Shown: positions 36,784 through 45,820 of the stretch, one piece after another
How the letters are laid out: each line of letters begins with the position of its first letter
How positions within the stretch are numbered: position 1 is the stretch's first letter
Assembly: GCA_965662365.1 (NCBI GenBank)
Contig: CBFIHR010000006.1
Span: forward strand, 1-64,000
Source of the DNA: CAWVWD01 sp965662365
Lineage (GTDB): Bacteria > Bacteroidota > Bacteroidia > Chitinophagales > Saprospiraceae
Direction: 5' to 3'
Length of the DNA stretch: 64,000 nt
The notes under the pieces: generated by a model
Told to the model about the DNA's origin: nothing
Database searches by the model: none
What the model saw: only the letters and a program-made list of their open reading frames with translations
Made by a program: the position numbers and the translations under genes

Positions 36784-37117
36784 GACAATCTCGATATCAA
36801 AAATATTATTATGGAAATGGCATTAAACTTTCATAATAACGATCAAGTCACATATTGCCCCTTTTCTAAAAATTTCTGAAGAGAATACAATGCCGATTTA
36901 TTTTCAGTATTCTCTTACTCAAATAATTTTCTACACATTTCTAATTTAGAAATGATTACAGAAGTTACATCAACAAGTTCCAGTTGATTCGAGTATAAAA
37001 CGGATAATTTATTGACAGTGCAAGTGATCGTACTGCTTCAACTTTTATGAACCGAGTTCGAGTATCAAATGCTATGTTGATAGTATTTAGTAGTCGTACA
37101 AACAAATTATATTGCAT

Positions 37118-37480
37118 ATGGATATTGACAAAAAATTAAAAAAAGCGCGTGAAAAAGCAATGGATTGGGTAACAACAAAAGGGTATTCTTCGATTAAAGC
37201 GACATTTGATGAAGAGTTTAATGACCCGAAAGCGTTTATTTCTGACGGAGAAGCCGTTTTGCCTGCAATTACGGCAGAGTCCGAAACTGGTAAATCTTAC
37301 TTTGAGATTGCTCAAAAGACGAGTAAAAAGCAAAAGTTAATTACGAAATGGAAATTATTCAGTATGCTGGCTAAGCGTAAAAATGGACAATTTGTTATCT
37401 TTGCACCACACGGGCATAAGACGTTTGCTCAGCGAATCATTGAGAATTACAGGATTTCAGCAAAAGTGATTTCTATATAA
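37118..37480 (+). CDS. Small protein resembling a degenerate PD-(D/E)xK fold
   Basis: I use the ATG at 37118 (MDIDKKLKKAREKA); another ATG lies in frame 6 nt upstream. The product has 120 residues, mostly charged. The order of segments (LPAITAESETGKSYFEIAQ, then KQKLITKWKLFSMLAKRK, then GQFVIFAPHGHK and a closing ISAKVISI) resembles small proteins of restriction-endonuclease-like fold that I know only by pattern. In those, an Asp stands where Ala is in LPAIT, and Glu-x-Lys or Glu-x-Glu where EIA is here. If the resemblance is right, the catalytic residues are lost. No partner gene is visible. Confidence 0.55.
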   Translation: MDIDKKLKKAREKAMDWVTTKGYSSIKATFDEEFNDPKAFISDGEAVLPAITAESETGKSYFEIAQKTSKKQKLITKWKLFSMLAKRKNGQFVIFAPHGHKTFAQRIIENYRISAKVISI

Positions 37481-37579
37481 ATGGTTTGAGATTTGACTGC
37501 TTTGTTGTCCGAAGTCCAATATTCGATAAATTAACAGCAAAGCTATCAGAAATCGCCTGTCCCAAAATTTCGGGAAGAC

Positions 37580-37620
37580 CGACCTTCTAAGTTATATGCT
37601 TAGGAGGTCGATTTTATTTT
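37580..37620 (+). terminator. Terminator of the 37.1-kb gene
   Basis: CGACCTtCTAAG (37580-37591) pairs with CTTAGgAGGTCG (37599-37610). The sequence ATTTTATTTT follows. Confidence 0.85.
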
Positions 37621-37762
37621 AGGATTGTTTTAACCCTTTTGTTCAGATATTTATACTATGTTACCAATAAATTTTCAAATACATTTGGCCATTCATATTT
37701 TATCACGTTTAAAAAGTTAGATATCTTTATTTAATAATTAAAATTAATGAATATTTCACTGT

Positions 37763-39199
37763 ATGAATATTTCAAAAATCCTTGTGATTACGCTATTTTG
37801 CGTAAGTTATAGTGTGCTTTCGTTTGCTCAAGACCGTGCGGTTGTCTTCGGAAAAGTCAAGAATCCTTTGACTCGTGTCGTGAAGCTAAAGTATAATGAA
37901 AATGTGATAAATGGCTCGCAAGTCGTCATGGAAACAGATGTTGATTTTAATGGTGATTATGCCGTAGCTATTGATATCAATCAGCCTATGCCTGTTTTAT
38001 TAGAATATAATAACAAGGAAATGTTATTGTTTCTAAGTCCCGGCAATCGTTTAGAACTAAATTTTGACAATTTAGATTTTTATAATTCGATGGAGTTTAG
38101 CGGTTTAGGTTTTAATGATAATTCTTTCATACATCGTTACATTTTGAAATACGGCATGCGAGATGTATTTAAAGAAGTTATTGTTTTTCCAAGTATTTCT
38201 GTAGCTGATTCGATTTATAATCGCATGAACGAATTGTCGCCTGATGATTTTACAAGGTATATTACAGAGCATCAAAATTCAGAGCGACAGTTTTATGAAA
38301 ATGATCCGATTCAGGGAGATTTATCATTGGAGCTAAAGGCTTACTACGAAGCAATGGTGACTTATAAATGGGCAGGTTATTTGTTCGCTTACGCTAATAT
38401 GCGGCAAAAACGCAATGAAGTAATGCCTGATGAGTTTTATATATTTCTGTGGGATTTAGAAATAAGTAGTGACGAAGCCATAATGCAGCCTGCTTATGGT
38501 GCATTTTTGGATATTTATTTGGATTATGCCTTTAAGTCAATGCACGGTGACTCAATTACAGATAAAATTCAGAAATTCGCACTAATGTTTGAGTTGGCAG
38601 AAATGCAGCTTAGTGGTTTTGCAGAAGAATATATGTTGGGTCGATTATTAGCACGGACGATTAAGCCAACGAATATTCCTTTTATTATGGCTTATTATCA
38701 AAAGTTTGAAAAAATAAGTGTCGTAAATAGCTACCGAAAAGCTGTTCAAGATGTGTACGAAAGAGCGGTTGCATTTTCTGATAAACAAGCCGCACCAGAA
38801 TTTGTCCTACAAAATCCAGAAGGCGATATGATTTCTTTGGTGGACTTACAAGGTAAATTGGTTTATATCAGTTTTTGGGCAAGTTGGTGTCAGCCGTGTT
38901 TGAAAGAGCAGGAGGCTTCGTTGAGCAATCGAGTAGCGTTACAAGATAAAGATATTGTATTTTTGTATATTTCGGTTGATGATAAAGAGGAAGATTGGAA
39001 GCGGTTTTTAGAACGTAAACCGAACTATGGCATTAATGTCTGGGCAAAAGGTCGAGGTAATGAAGTCACTCGTTCTTACAACGTGATTAGTTTACCGCAT
39101 TACTTTTTGTTAGATAAACAAGGGCGCTTTATTACTGATTTCAAAAAAGCTTCTGATCCGGATTTTATATTTAATATTCGACGATTATTAGAACAGTAA
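37763..39199 (+). CDS. TlpA-like thioredoxin-domain protein, secreted
   Basis: This 478-residue protein starts with a signal peptide ending in SFAQ (about residue 23). Residues 25-340 form a beta-rich lead and a long helical part, as in Bacteroidota TlpA/ResA-like proteins with a large N-terminal domain. The thioredoxin domain begins near 350 (APEFVLQNPEGDMISLVDLQGK). The redox pair lies in WASWCQPC, with Cys376 and Cys379. The cis-Pro is in VISLPHYFLLD. It likely reduces or isomerises disulfides in the periplasm, but its targets are unknown. Confidence 0.88.
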   Translation: MNISKILVITLFCVSYSVLSFAQDRAVVFGKVKNPLTRVVKLKYNENVINGSQVVMETDVDFNGDYAVAIDINQPMPVLLEYNNKEMLLFLSPGNRLELNFDNLDFYNSMEFSGLGFNDNSFIHRYILKYGMRDVFKEVIVFPSISVADSIYNRMNELSPDDFTRYITEHQNSERQFYENDPIQGDLSLELKAYYEAMVTYKWAGYLFAYANMRQKRNEVMPDEFYIFLWDLEISSDEAIMQPAYGAFLDIYLDYAFKSMHGDSITDKIQKFALMFELAEMQLSGFAEEYMLGRLLARTIKPTNIPFIMAYYQKFEKISVVNSYRKAVQDVYERAVAFSDKQAAPEFVLQNPEGDMISLVDLQGKLVYISFWASWCQPCLKEQEASLSNRVALQDKDIVFLYISVDDKEEDWKRFLERKPNYGINVWAKGRGNEVTRSYNVISLPHYFLLDKQGRFITDFKKASDPDFIFNIRRLLEQ

Positions 39200-39206
39200 T
39201 TCTTAG

Positions 39207-39256
39207 GTGTGAAGTATAAAGTGTGAACGGAGCAGTTTTTACTTTATATTTCACAC
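39207..39256. repeat. Inverted-repeat hairpin just before a GTG start
   Basis: GTGTGAAGTATAAAGT (39207-39222) pairs with ACTTTATATTTCACAC (39241-39256), 15 of 16 matching, with an 18-nt loop. It ends 16 nt before the GTG at 39273. It resembles the hairpin at 33226-33289 in sequence and in position. Confidence 0.65.
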
Positions 39257-39272
39257 GCATATTTAAAAAAAC

Positions 39273-39710
39273 GTGATTACACTCGATTATTTAAACGAAA
39301 AATTACCAGATTACGGTTACGTATTGCAAGAAAACACCGACACGCCTGTTTTTATTAAAAAAGTAAATCATCGGAATTTTCGGGAAAAAATGGCATTTTC
39401 TGTCATTTTTATCACCTTAGATAAATATACTGTGACGATCGAAGGCATGAACGAAATGCTGATTCGTCGGGCTGTCGATGCTGGTGCGATTGAGATTCCT
39501 GATTTAGAAACTTTCAACCTGTTGCGAGATATTATTTACGATACGACAATTGATACCAGCATCAAGGCTTTCGAAACGATTTTTCATTTTTTTGAGCAAC
39601 AAGTTGAGGCTTTACAAAAGCCTAATTTTGGCAGCGATGAATATGAAACTGCCCTCAAAAATATGCGCTTATTAGTCGATGCGGCTAATGATGCACCGGT
39701 CGAAGGTTAA
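39273..39710 (+). CDS. Hypothetical protein, 145 aa
   Basis: The start is a GTG at 39273; no earlier ATG gives a better start. The protein is acidic and has no signal or membrane segment. It seems to have an alpha-beta first half (MITLDYLNEKLPDYGYVLQ, FREKMAFSVIFITLDKYTVTIEGM) and a helical C-terminal half. I recognise no family. A hairpin of a repeated type lies directly upstream, and the small YjbR-like gene follows after 110 bp on the same strand. Confidence 0.6.
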   Translation: MITLDYLNEKLPDYGYVLQENTDTPVFIKKVNHRNFREKMAFSVIFITLDKYTVTIEGMNEMLIRRAVDAGAIEIPDLETFNLLRDIIYDTTIDTSIKAFETIFHFFEQQVEALQKPNFGSDEYETALKNMRLLVDAANDAPVEG

Positions 39711-39820
39711 CTTTAAAAATATGGTTTGAACGGCTTGAAACGGATTTTTTATCTATCAATCTTAAGTAAAATTGATGGAGAAAAATCCGTTTAGTGTCCT
39801 CATCAAAGACTACCGATAAA

Positions 39821-40177
39821 ATGAATATTGAAGAATTTAGAAATTATTGTTTATCCAAGAAAGGAGTCACCGAAAATTTTCCTTTTGATGAGGTGACCTT
39901 AGTTTTTAAGGTGATGAACAAAATATTTGCTTTAACGAATTTGAAAAATATTGAATTATCAGTTAATTTAAAATGTAACCCAGACTGGGCCATTGAGTTG
40001 CGAGAAGTACACCCCGAAGTTCAACCAGGATATCACATGAACAAAAAGCATTGGAATACCGTTGCTTTCGAGGAGTCTTTGAATGATGATTTCTTAGAAA
40101 AATTGATTGACCATTCTTATGATTTGGTCGTCGCAAAGCTCAAAAAAGCAGATAGAGAATTTTTGAATGGTTTGTAG
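39821..40177 (+). CDS. MmcQ/YjbR family protein
   Basis: The 118-residue protein fits the MmcQ/YjbR family: it opens MNIEEFRNYCLSKKGVTENFPFDEVTLVFKVMNKIFALT. It then has CNPDWAIELREVHPEVQPGYHMNKKHWNTVAFE and ends with the helix DDFLEKLIDHSYDLVVAKL. The fold is the CyaY-like domain, suspected of DNA binding in part of the family; the true role is not settled. I chose the ATG at 39821 over an in-frame GTG at 39794, because it begins at the usual family N-terminus. Confidence 0.88.
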   Translation: MNIEEFRNYCLSKKGVTENFPFDEVTLVFKVMNKIFALTNLKNIELSVNLKCNPDWAIELREVHPEVQPGYHMNKKHWNTVAFEESLNDDFLEKLIDHSYDLVVAKLKKADREFLNGL

Positions 40178-40309
40178 ATTGTAGTGATTAGTAAAGTCAA
40201 CGCCTCAACAATTTTTTCTAAGCAACAAAGCAGCGTCTTCCGTTATCATTTCAATGAATTTGATAAAGCTCACCAACGAACACATCACCAACAAACGAAT
40301 CATTAAGTA

Positions 40310-41365
40310 ATGAAATACGATTACATCATAGTAGGTCAAGGTATTGCGGGAACATTATTGTCTCATTTTTTAATAAAAAACAAACAACGAATTTTAGTGA
40401 TTGATAACGGATATTTGACGTCGTCTTCCAAAGTAGCGGCCGGAATTGTGAATCCAATTACAGGTCGTCGATATGTCAAATCTTGGATGTTTGATACCTT
40501 GTTGGACTTCGCACAACGAACTTATCGAGCATTGGACGAAAGTCTAAAAATCAATAGTTTTGAAGAGCGAAATATTGTTCGAGTTTTATTTAATAACAAA
40601 GAAGCGAATGATTATTACGCTCGTTCGGGCGAAATCGGCTACAGTAAATATATGCTCGAAAATGCAAAAATGACGGAATATGAATCGATTTTAAAGCCAG
40701 TTTTTAGCATCGGAGAAGTGACGCATTCTGGTAAGGTAAATTTGGGGGCAGTTATGTCTGCCTTTCGGCAAAAATTAGAAGCGAGCCATCAAATAATTAC
40801 CGAAGAGTTTGATTTTGAGGAACTTACGTTAAAAAAAGATACTATTCATTACAAAAATATTGAAGCTCAAAACATCATTTTTTGTGAAGGCATCAAAGGA
40901 ACAGAAAATCCGTTTTTCAAATATTTACCATTTAACGGTGCAAAAGGTCAGGTTTTAATCGTTCGCATTCCGAATTTTAAACCAAAGAAAATATTCAAAC
41001 ATCGGTTATTCTTTGTACCGTTAGAAGAGGATTTATTCTGGGTTGGCGCTACGAACGAAAATCAATATTCTGATAATTTACCTACCGAAAAAGGCCGCAT
41101 CAATTTAGAAAAGAAACTACAAAAAATCATTAATGTTCCTTACGAAATCATAGATCATCAAGCGGCTATTCGACCCAATGTAAAAGACCGACGACCATTT
41201 ATTGGACAACATCCGAAATTTGATAAAATGTTTATTTTCAATGGTTTAGGTACAAAAGGCTCTTCACTTGCCCCGTATTTTGCGAATCACTTCGTAGAAC
41301 ATTTAGTACACCAAAAACCTTTGATGAAAGAGGTTAATATCGAACGATATAAAATTGAAAATTAA
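40310..41365 (+). CDS. FAD-dependent oxidoreductase of the DAO family
   Basis: This 351-residue flavoprotein has the N-terminal FAD motif IIVGQGIAGTLLSHFL and the segment SSSKVAAGIVNPITGRRYVKSW, which resembles the oxidase half of MnmC and glycine oxidases. The C-terminal half carries HQAAIRPNVKDRRPFIG and FNGLGTKGSSLAPYFA, typical of the D-amino acid oxidase group. Its substrate could be a modified tRNA uridine or an amine; nothing beside it decides. It is followed at 98 bp by the MATE exporter gene. Confidence 0.82.
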   Translation: MKYDYIIVGQGIAGTLLSHFLIKNKQRILVIDNGYLTSSSKVAAGIVNPITGRRYVKSWMFDTLLDFAQRTYRALDESLKINSFEERNIVRVLFNNKEANDYYARSGEIGYSKYMLENAKMTEYESILKPVFSIGEVTHSGKVNLGAVMSAFRQKLEASHQIITEEFDFEELTLKKDTIHYKNIEAQNIIFCEGIKGTENPFFKYLPFNGAKGQVLIVRIPNFKPKKIFKHRLFFVPLEEDLFWVGATNENQYSDNLPTEKGRINLEKKLQKIINVPYEIIDHQAAIRPNVKDRRPFIGQHPKFDKMFIFNGLGTKGSSLAPYFANHFVEHLVHQKPLMKEVNIERYKIEN

Positions 41366-41381
41366 TTCAATATGACTATTT

Positions 41382-41429
41382 CGTTATTTCTGCTCACGAA
41401 GGTATGACGGAAAGTTTGGTTTTTAGGTT
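41382..41429. repeat. Degenerate copy of the 22.2-kb palindrome repeat
   Basis: The stretch CGAAGGTATGACGGAAAGTTT and the following GGTTTTTAGGTTT resemble 22234-22268 closely, but the left palindrome arm has decayed to CGTTATTTCTGCTCA. It lies between two genes. Confidence 0.45.
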
Positions 41430-41463
41430 TGTGAGTTACTTACACAATTATTAATTAAAATCT

Positions 41464-42807
41464 ATGGCGAAGTCGCAATCCAAAGCACTTGGAACTGAAA
41501 AAATATCAAAATTATTGTTACAGCAAGCCGTGCCGGCATCTATCGGAATGTTGATTATGTCGATTTATGGCATTGTCGATACGATTTTTGTTGGTCGATA
41601 TGTTGGCGTATTAGGAATTGCAGCGATTACGGTGGTGATGCCGATTAGTTTTTTGATTTCATCTATCGGTATGGCGATTGGGATTGGTGGCGCTTCGATG
41701 ATTTCGAGGGCTTTAGGTGCAGATAATGCTGAAAAAACTAAAGACACTTTCGGAAATATGATTAGCCTAACTTTGTTGTTAGCGGGTGTAATTGTTTTCG
41801 CTGGTGTATTGTTTCAAGAACCGATTTTGAAGGCGTTCGGAGCAAAAGGTGATATTCTAGCACCTGCTAAAACCTATTTTAATATCATTCTAATTGGAGT
41901 TCCGGCATTAGCTTGGGCAATGATGACGAATAATGCGATTCGAGCCGAAGGAAAAGCAACGGTTGCCATGGTGACCATGCTTGTTCCTGCGATTTTGAAT
42001 ATCATTTTAGATCCTATTTTTATTATTACCTTGGATATGGGTTTGGCTGGTGCTGCTTGGGCAACGTCGATTTCTTACTTTGCCAGTGCAGCCTTTACGA
42101 CTTGGTTTTTATTTTTATCGAAGCGTTCTGAGCTGGTTGTTGTGGCTAAAAACTTGATGCTAAAAATCGCTTTGGTGAAAGAGATTTTTTCGATTGGAAT
42201 TGTTACAATTGCTCGTCAAGGCACGGTTAGTTTATTAATGATAATTTTGAATAATTCGCTGTTTACGTATGGTAGCGAATCGTCGATTGCGGTCTATGGT
42301 ATCATCAACCGAATGATGATGTTCGCTCTTTTTCCTGTAATTGGAATTATGCAAGGTTATCAACCTATTGCTGGTTATAATTATGGTGCGGGAAATAAGC
42401 GAAGGGTTTTAGATGTTATCAGTTTATCCATTAAATCTGGGACAATCATTGCGACAGGAATTTTTATATGTATTCTGGTATTTCCGTCCGCAATTACTTA
42501 CGTTTTTACGAATGATGCAGAGTTATTGGCGGATACGCCTCGAGCAATGATGATTGCTTTTGCTGCAACGCCTTTGATTGCGGTTCAAATGGTTAGCTCG
42601 GCTTATTTTCAAGCGATTGGTAAAGCAGTTCCAGCTTTGTTGTTGACGTTGACGAAACAAGGTTTTTGTTTAATTCCTTTAATTTTGATTTTGCCACATT
42701 TTATAGGAATTGATGGGATTTGGTGGTCCTTTCCTATTGCTGACGTGCTGTCGGCCGGGATTACGTATTGGTATTTACAAAAAGAGTTGAAGCGAACGAT
42801 GTATTGA
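41464..42807 (+). CDS. MATE-family efflux transporter
   Basis: The protein has 447 residues and twelve hydrophobic segments, the usual MATE topology. The family pattern is clear: LLLQQAVPASIGMLIMSIYGIVDTIFVGRYVG at the start, IGIGGASMISRALGADN, then a second half with PVIGIMQGYQPIAGYNYGAGN. It exports drugs or metabolic by-products in exchange for Na+ or H+. The substrate is unknown. No regulator is adjacent. Confidence 0.93.
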   Translation: MAKSQSKALGTEKISKLLLQQAVPASIGMLIMSIYGIVDTIFVGRYVGVLGIAAITVVMPISFLISSIGMAIGIGGASMISRALGADNAEKTKDTFGNMISLTLLLAGVIVFAGVLFQEPILKAFGAKGDILAPAKTYFNIILIGVPALAWAMMTNNAIRAEGKATVAMVTMLVPAILNIILDPIFIITLDMGLAGAAWATSISYFASAAFTTWFLFLSKRSELVVVAKNLMLKIALVKEIFSIGIVTIARQGTVSLLMIILNNSLFTYGSESSIAVYGIINRMMMFALFPVIGIMQGYQPIAGYNYGAGNKRRVLDVISLSIKSGTIIATGIFICILVFPSAITYVFTNDAELLADTPRAMMIAFAATPLIAVQMVSSAYFQAIGKAVPALLLTLTKQGFCLIPLILILPHFIGIDGIWWSFPIADVLSAGITYWYLQKELKRTMY

Positions 42808-43024
42808 TTTTAGGGAACGGTAGGCTGCGTTCGGTTAAGTGGAGTTTTAGTTCTTCGAAACGTACTATTTTATAAAATGAGGCGAATACTGCTGATTGAA
42901 AACCAATTTCCTATTCGCTAAAATATATTCTTACAATTTTTTTTTATAATATTGTAAATTGTAGTGGAGGTAAATCGTATCAAATTTATTGGTGATTACC
43001 TGCTATTTCTTACTTAAAACAAAG

Positions 43025-44434
43025 ATGAAAAAAACGAATAAATATATCAGATTATTAATTCATCAAGTTCGGCTACAATTCATGTGCATGGACATTTCGT
43101 GCATTTTGGTTCGTATTGGCTGGATTTTCTTTTTCCTCGCTGCTTGTTATCATTTATCGTATGCTCAAACAGATTCACGAACACTTTTTAATCAATCGAT
43201 TGATTACATTAATTGTGAGTTTGCACGACAATCTATCAAAGAATCTGATAAGGATATCTACGAACGTTACATCGCAGAATTTCCAAATTGTGGTGGTATC
43301 GGTGATGATTTTGCACCGAAGTTATATGCTTTTTTGAAGGAAAATAATATGAGCGGAACAAAAAAGTTAGCTTCGACAATTAATGCTTTTAAAAAAGAAT
43401 ACAATAATGAGTTTACGCCGGGTGATGAAATTGACGAAGAAGATATTTATAATGTAATTGAAAAAAAACTATTTTCGATACCTAAAATTAGAGATTTTAA
43501 GCAAAATCATCCCAGTTCATTTCCGACTTTACGTCAAAATATTATCAATCAGCTCCAGATGAATTTAGTACCTGATTTAATGATTGAAAATGGTCAAGAT
43601 GATGTGGTTGCTGTGCCTGAATTGACAGAAAATGAATATGCAGAACCTGACGAAAATTCGGATTATGATTACGTGGAAGAATTAGAAAATAACAACCCTA
43701 ATCGATTTACCAGTCGAGATTACAGCGGTAGTGGCATTATTAGCCGTCGAGATATTTTATGGCTATTTTCTTTATTAATGTTTGGTTTGTTGGCGTTTTA
43801 TTTTATTCGTAGCGTGATGCCTCGCTATACCGTAAGTCAGGACCTGCAATCGGTGCAAATTGATGACGATGAAACGAAAGCATTATTAGAAAAATTAAGT
43901 AAAAGAATTAATGATCTTAAAGAGGAGCATCACGACTTGAGGGAAGAGTTTAATCAATTGAATTTTCGGTATGATAACTTAGATAAAACAACCGATTTTA
44001 AGAAAAATGCAACGGATATCATCACGGAACAAGTCGAGCAAACTATTGAAGAAAATGCAGCGATAGAATCAGAAATAGATCTATTTGAAGAAGCTACGAA
44101 TACTTTAATTCATGAGTTTTATTTTCCGATCCCAGAGCAAGATGGTAGCTTTAATATGAAGGAAATGGCCGAAGAGTTTCGTCGTACAGAAACGGTGTAC
44201 AAATTCCGATTATTAGATGATACAGGAACACAAGCCGAGTTCGAAATTATAGATGATGTCGCTACGATGTTGCGAGCCTTAGATGATCCCGACACTTACC
44301 TCAAACCCGCTTGCCGTTCGAATGCGATCATTCCGATAAGTGCGACAAAAATTGTCACAGACGAAAAAGGTTTAGCGATTTATAATAATAATGAATGGCA
44401 AGTTGTAAGGAAGGCCTTGATTCATTATGTGTAA
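43025..44434 (+). CDS. Membrane protein with periplasmic domain, coiled coil and C-terminal domain
   Basis: This encodes 469 residues from the ATG at 43025; the frame is open back to a TTG at 42989. A signal or anchor (WIFFFLAACYHLSYAQ) lies near residues 35-50. Residues 50-240 form a soluble domain, ending in an acidic linker. A membrane segment follows near 244-264 (LWLFSLLMFGLLAFYFI), then a coiled coil (about 285-345) and a C-terminal domain (FPIPEQDGSFN, then YLKPACRSNAII, then GLAIYNNNEWQVVRKALI). That last domain pattern recurs in Bacteroidota proteins that I cannot name. Topology and function are unknown. Confidence 0.65.
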   Translation: MKKTNKYIRLLIHQVRLQFMCMDISCILVRIGWIFFFLAACYHLSYAQTDSRTLFNQSIDYINCEFARQSIKESDKDIYERYIAEFPNCGGIGDDFAPKLYAFLKENNMSGTKKLASTINAFKKEYNNEFTPGDEIDEEDIYNVIEKKLFSIPKIRDFKQNHPSSFPTLRQNIINQLQMNLVPDLMIENGQDDVVAVPELTENEYAEPDENSDYDYVEELENNNPNRFTSRDYSGSGIISRRDILWLFSLLMFGLLAFYFIRSVMPRYTVSQDLQSVQIDDDETKALLEKLSKRINDLKEEHHDLREEFNQLNFRYDNLDKTTDFKKNATDIITEQVEQTIEENAAIESEIDLFEEATNTLIHEFYFPIPEQDGSFNMKEMAEEFRRTETVYKFRLLDDTGTQAEFEIIDDVATMLRALDDPDTYLKPACRSNAIIPISATKIVTDEKGLAIYNNNEWQVVRKALIHYV

Positions 44435-44555
44435 ATAGAAAATAATTGCTTTATTGATATTTTTTATCAAATACGTACTTTGTGCGATGTTCAAGAAGCG
44501 TTTTTTCCAAAAAAAGATATTTGCAAAGAAAAATAGATAGGTAAAAATTCCCACA

Positions 44556-44586
44556 TTGCCTATTCTCTTTAAAAGTCGTACCTTTG
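44556..44586 (+). promoter_or_regulatory. Promoter of the RluA-type gene
   Basis: TTG (44556-44558) and TACCTTTG (44579-44586) are 20 nt apart, close to the Bacteroidota -33/-7 spacing. The ATG follows 29 nt further on. This supports the start at 44616 rather than the open frame from 44556. Confidence 0.5.
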
Positions 44587-44615
44587 TGGAATTATTAAAA
44601 GTTAAACGATTCAAC

Positions 44616-45710
44616 ATGGCAAATCGATCTAAGACAGCATTTAGCAGCAAGAAGAAGGTAGAAGTGACAGATGATAATGGTGTCTCAGAGTTCTACGAAG
44701 AGCGTAGGATTATTGTAGATAAAGGACAACGACCATTGCGTATTGATAAGTTTTTAATGGATAAAATCGATAATATGACTCGAAATCGTATCCAAAAAGC
44801 AATTCAACACGGGACAGTACTGGTTGATGGCCGAACAGTGAAAGCCAATTTTAAAGTCTTACCTGAGCAAGAAATTAACATAAAAATTCCTCGTGCAAGT
44901 ATTGCCGATAGAATTATTCCAGAAGATATTCCTTTAGATATTCGATATGAAGATGAGGATTTGATGGTGATTTATAAGCCGGCTGGTTTGGTAGTGCATC
45001 CAGGTTATGGCAATCCGAGAGGAACGCTACTAAATGCCTTGGCGTACTATTTTGGTGATACCGGCGACAACTTGATGGAAGAGACGGAAGGATACTACGA
45101 TAGACCGTGGTTAATTCATCGAATCGATAAAGACACAACAGGATTAATGGTAATTGCAAAAAGTGAATTAGCAATGAATCATTTGTCCAAACAGTTCTTT
45201 AATCGTACGATTCATCGTCGATATACAGCCTTAGTTTGGGGCGAACCTTGGGACAACGAGGGGACAGTTATCGGTAATATTGCAAGACATCAGACAAACC
45301 GAATGCAAATGGCGGTTTATGATGATGACTCGATTGGTAAACATGCGGTGACACATTATAAAGTTTTGGAGCGTCTGTATTATGTGAGTCTGATTGAATG
45401 TAAGTTGGAAACTGGACGTACACACCAAATTCGTGTTCACATGAAGCATATTGGCCATACTTTATTTAATGATGCTCGTTATGGTGGCGATAGAATTTTG
45501 AAAGGAACGGTATTTACAAAGTATAAACGTTTTGTAGAAAATTGCTTTGAAATCTTGCCACATCAAGCCTTACACGCCAAAGAGTTAGGATTTATTCATC
45601 CCCGAACTGGCGAGAAAATGTTCTTTGATGCACCTACTCCGGATTATTTTATAGCTTGTTTGGAAAGATGGCGGACGTACGTCGAAGGTCGCAAATCTCT
45701 ATTAGAATAA
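44616..45710 (+). CDS. RluA-family 23S rRNA/tRNA pseudouridine synthase
   Basis: The enzyme isomerises uridine in RNA to pseudouridine. An S4 RNA-binding domain lies at about residues 30-95 (LRIDKFLMDKIDNMTRNRIQKAI). The catalytic aspartate is in HRIDKDTTGLMVIAK, and the downstream motif ETGRTHQIRVHMKHIGHTLFND is complete. The length of 364 residues fits RluD-type members, but I cannot decide between RluC and RluD. Promoter elements stand just upstream and a terminator follows at 45725. Confidence 0.93.
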   Translation: MANRSKTAFSSKKKVEVTDDNGVSEFYEERRIIVDKGQRPLRIDKFLMDKIDNMTRNRIQKAIQHGTVLVDGRTVKANFKVLPEQEINIKIPRASIADRIIPEDIPLDIRYEDEDLMVIYKPAGLVVHPGYGNPRGTLLNALAYYFGDTGDNLMEETEGYYDRPWLIHRIDKDTTGLMVIAKSELAMNHLSKQFFNRTIHRRYTALVWGEPWDNEGTVIGNIARHQTNRMQMAVYDDDSIGKHAVTHYKVLERLYYVSLIECKLETGRTHQIRVHMKHIGHTLFNDARYGGDRILKGTVFTKYKRFVENCFEILPHQALHAKELGFIHPRTGEKMFFDAPTPDYFIACLERWRTYVEGRKSLLE

Positions 45711-45724
45711 ATATAAAAAATAAC

Positions 45725-45776
45725 AACCGCTTCGTTTCTTTGATCTAAATACTTATTTCAAAAACGAAGCGGTTAT
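45725..45776. terminator. Bidirectional terminator between converging genes
   Basis: The 13-bp stem AACCGCTTCGTTT (45725-45737) / AAACGAAGCGGTT (45762-45774) is perfect. It lies between the RluA-type gene and the exonuclease gene, which point towards each other, and may serve both. Confidence 0.8.
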
Positions 45777-45820
45777 ATTTCATATTGACGCTGTATGCTT
45801 GCTATTATTTTGATGACTTC

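Larger units (their letters stand above)
36390..37117. other. Long structured non-coding region
   Basis: This 728-bp gap has three small perfect hairpins at 36550-36633, a terminator at 36739-36783, and two further hairpins (36808-36841; AGAGAATAC 36880-36888 with GTATTCTCT 36907-36915). No ORF is convincing. It may contain the 3' region of the cold-shock transcript or one or more small RNAs. Confidence 0.45.
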
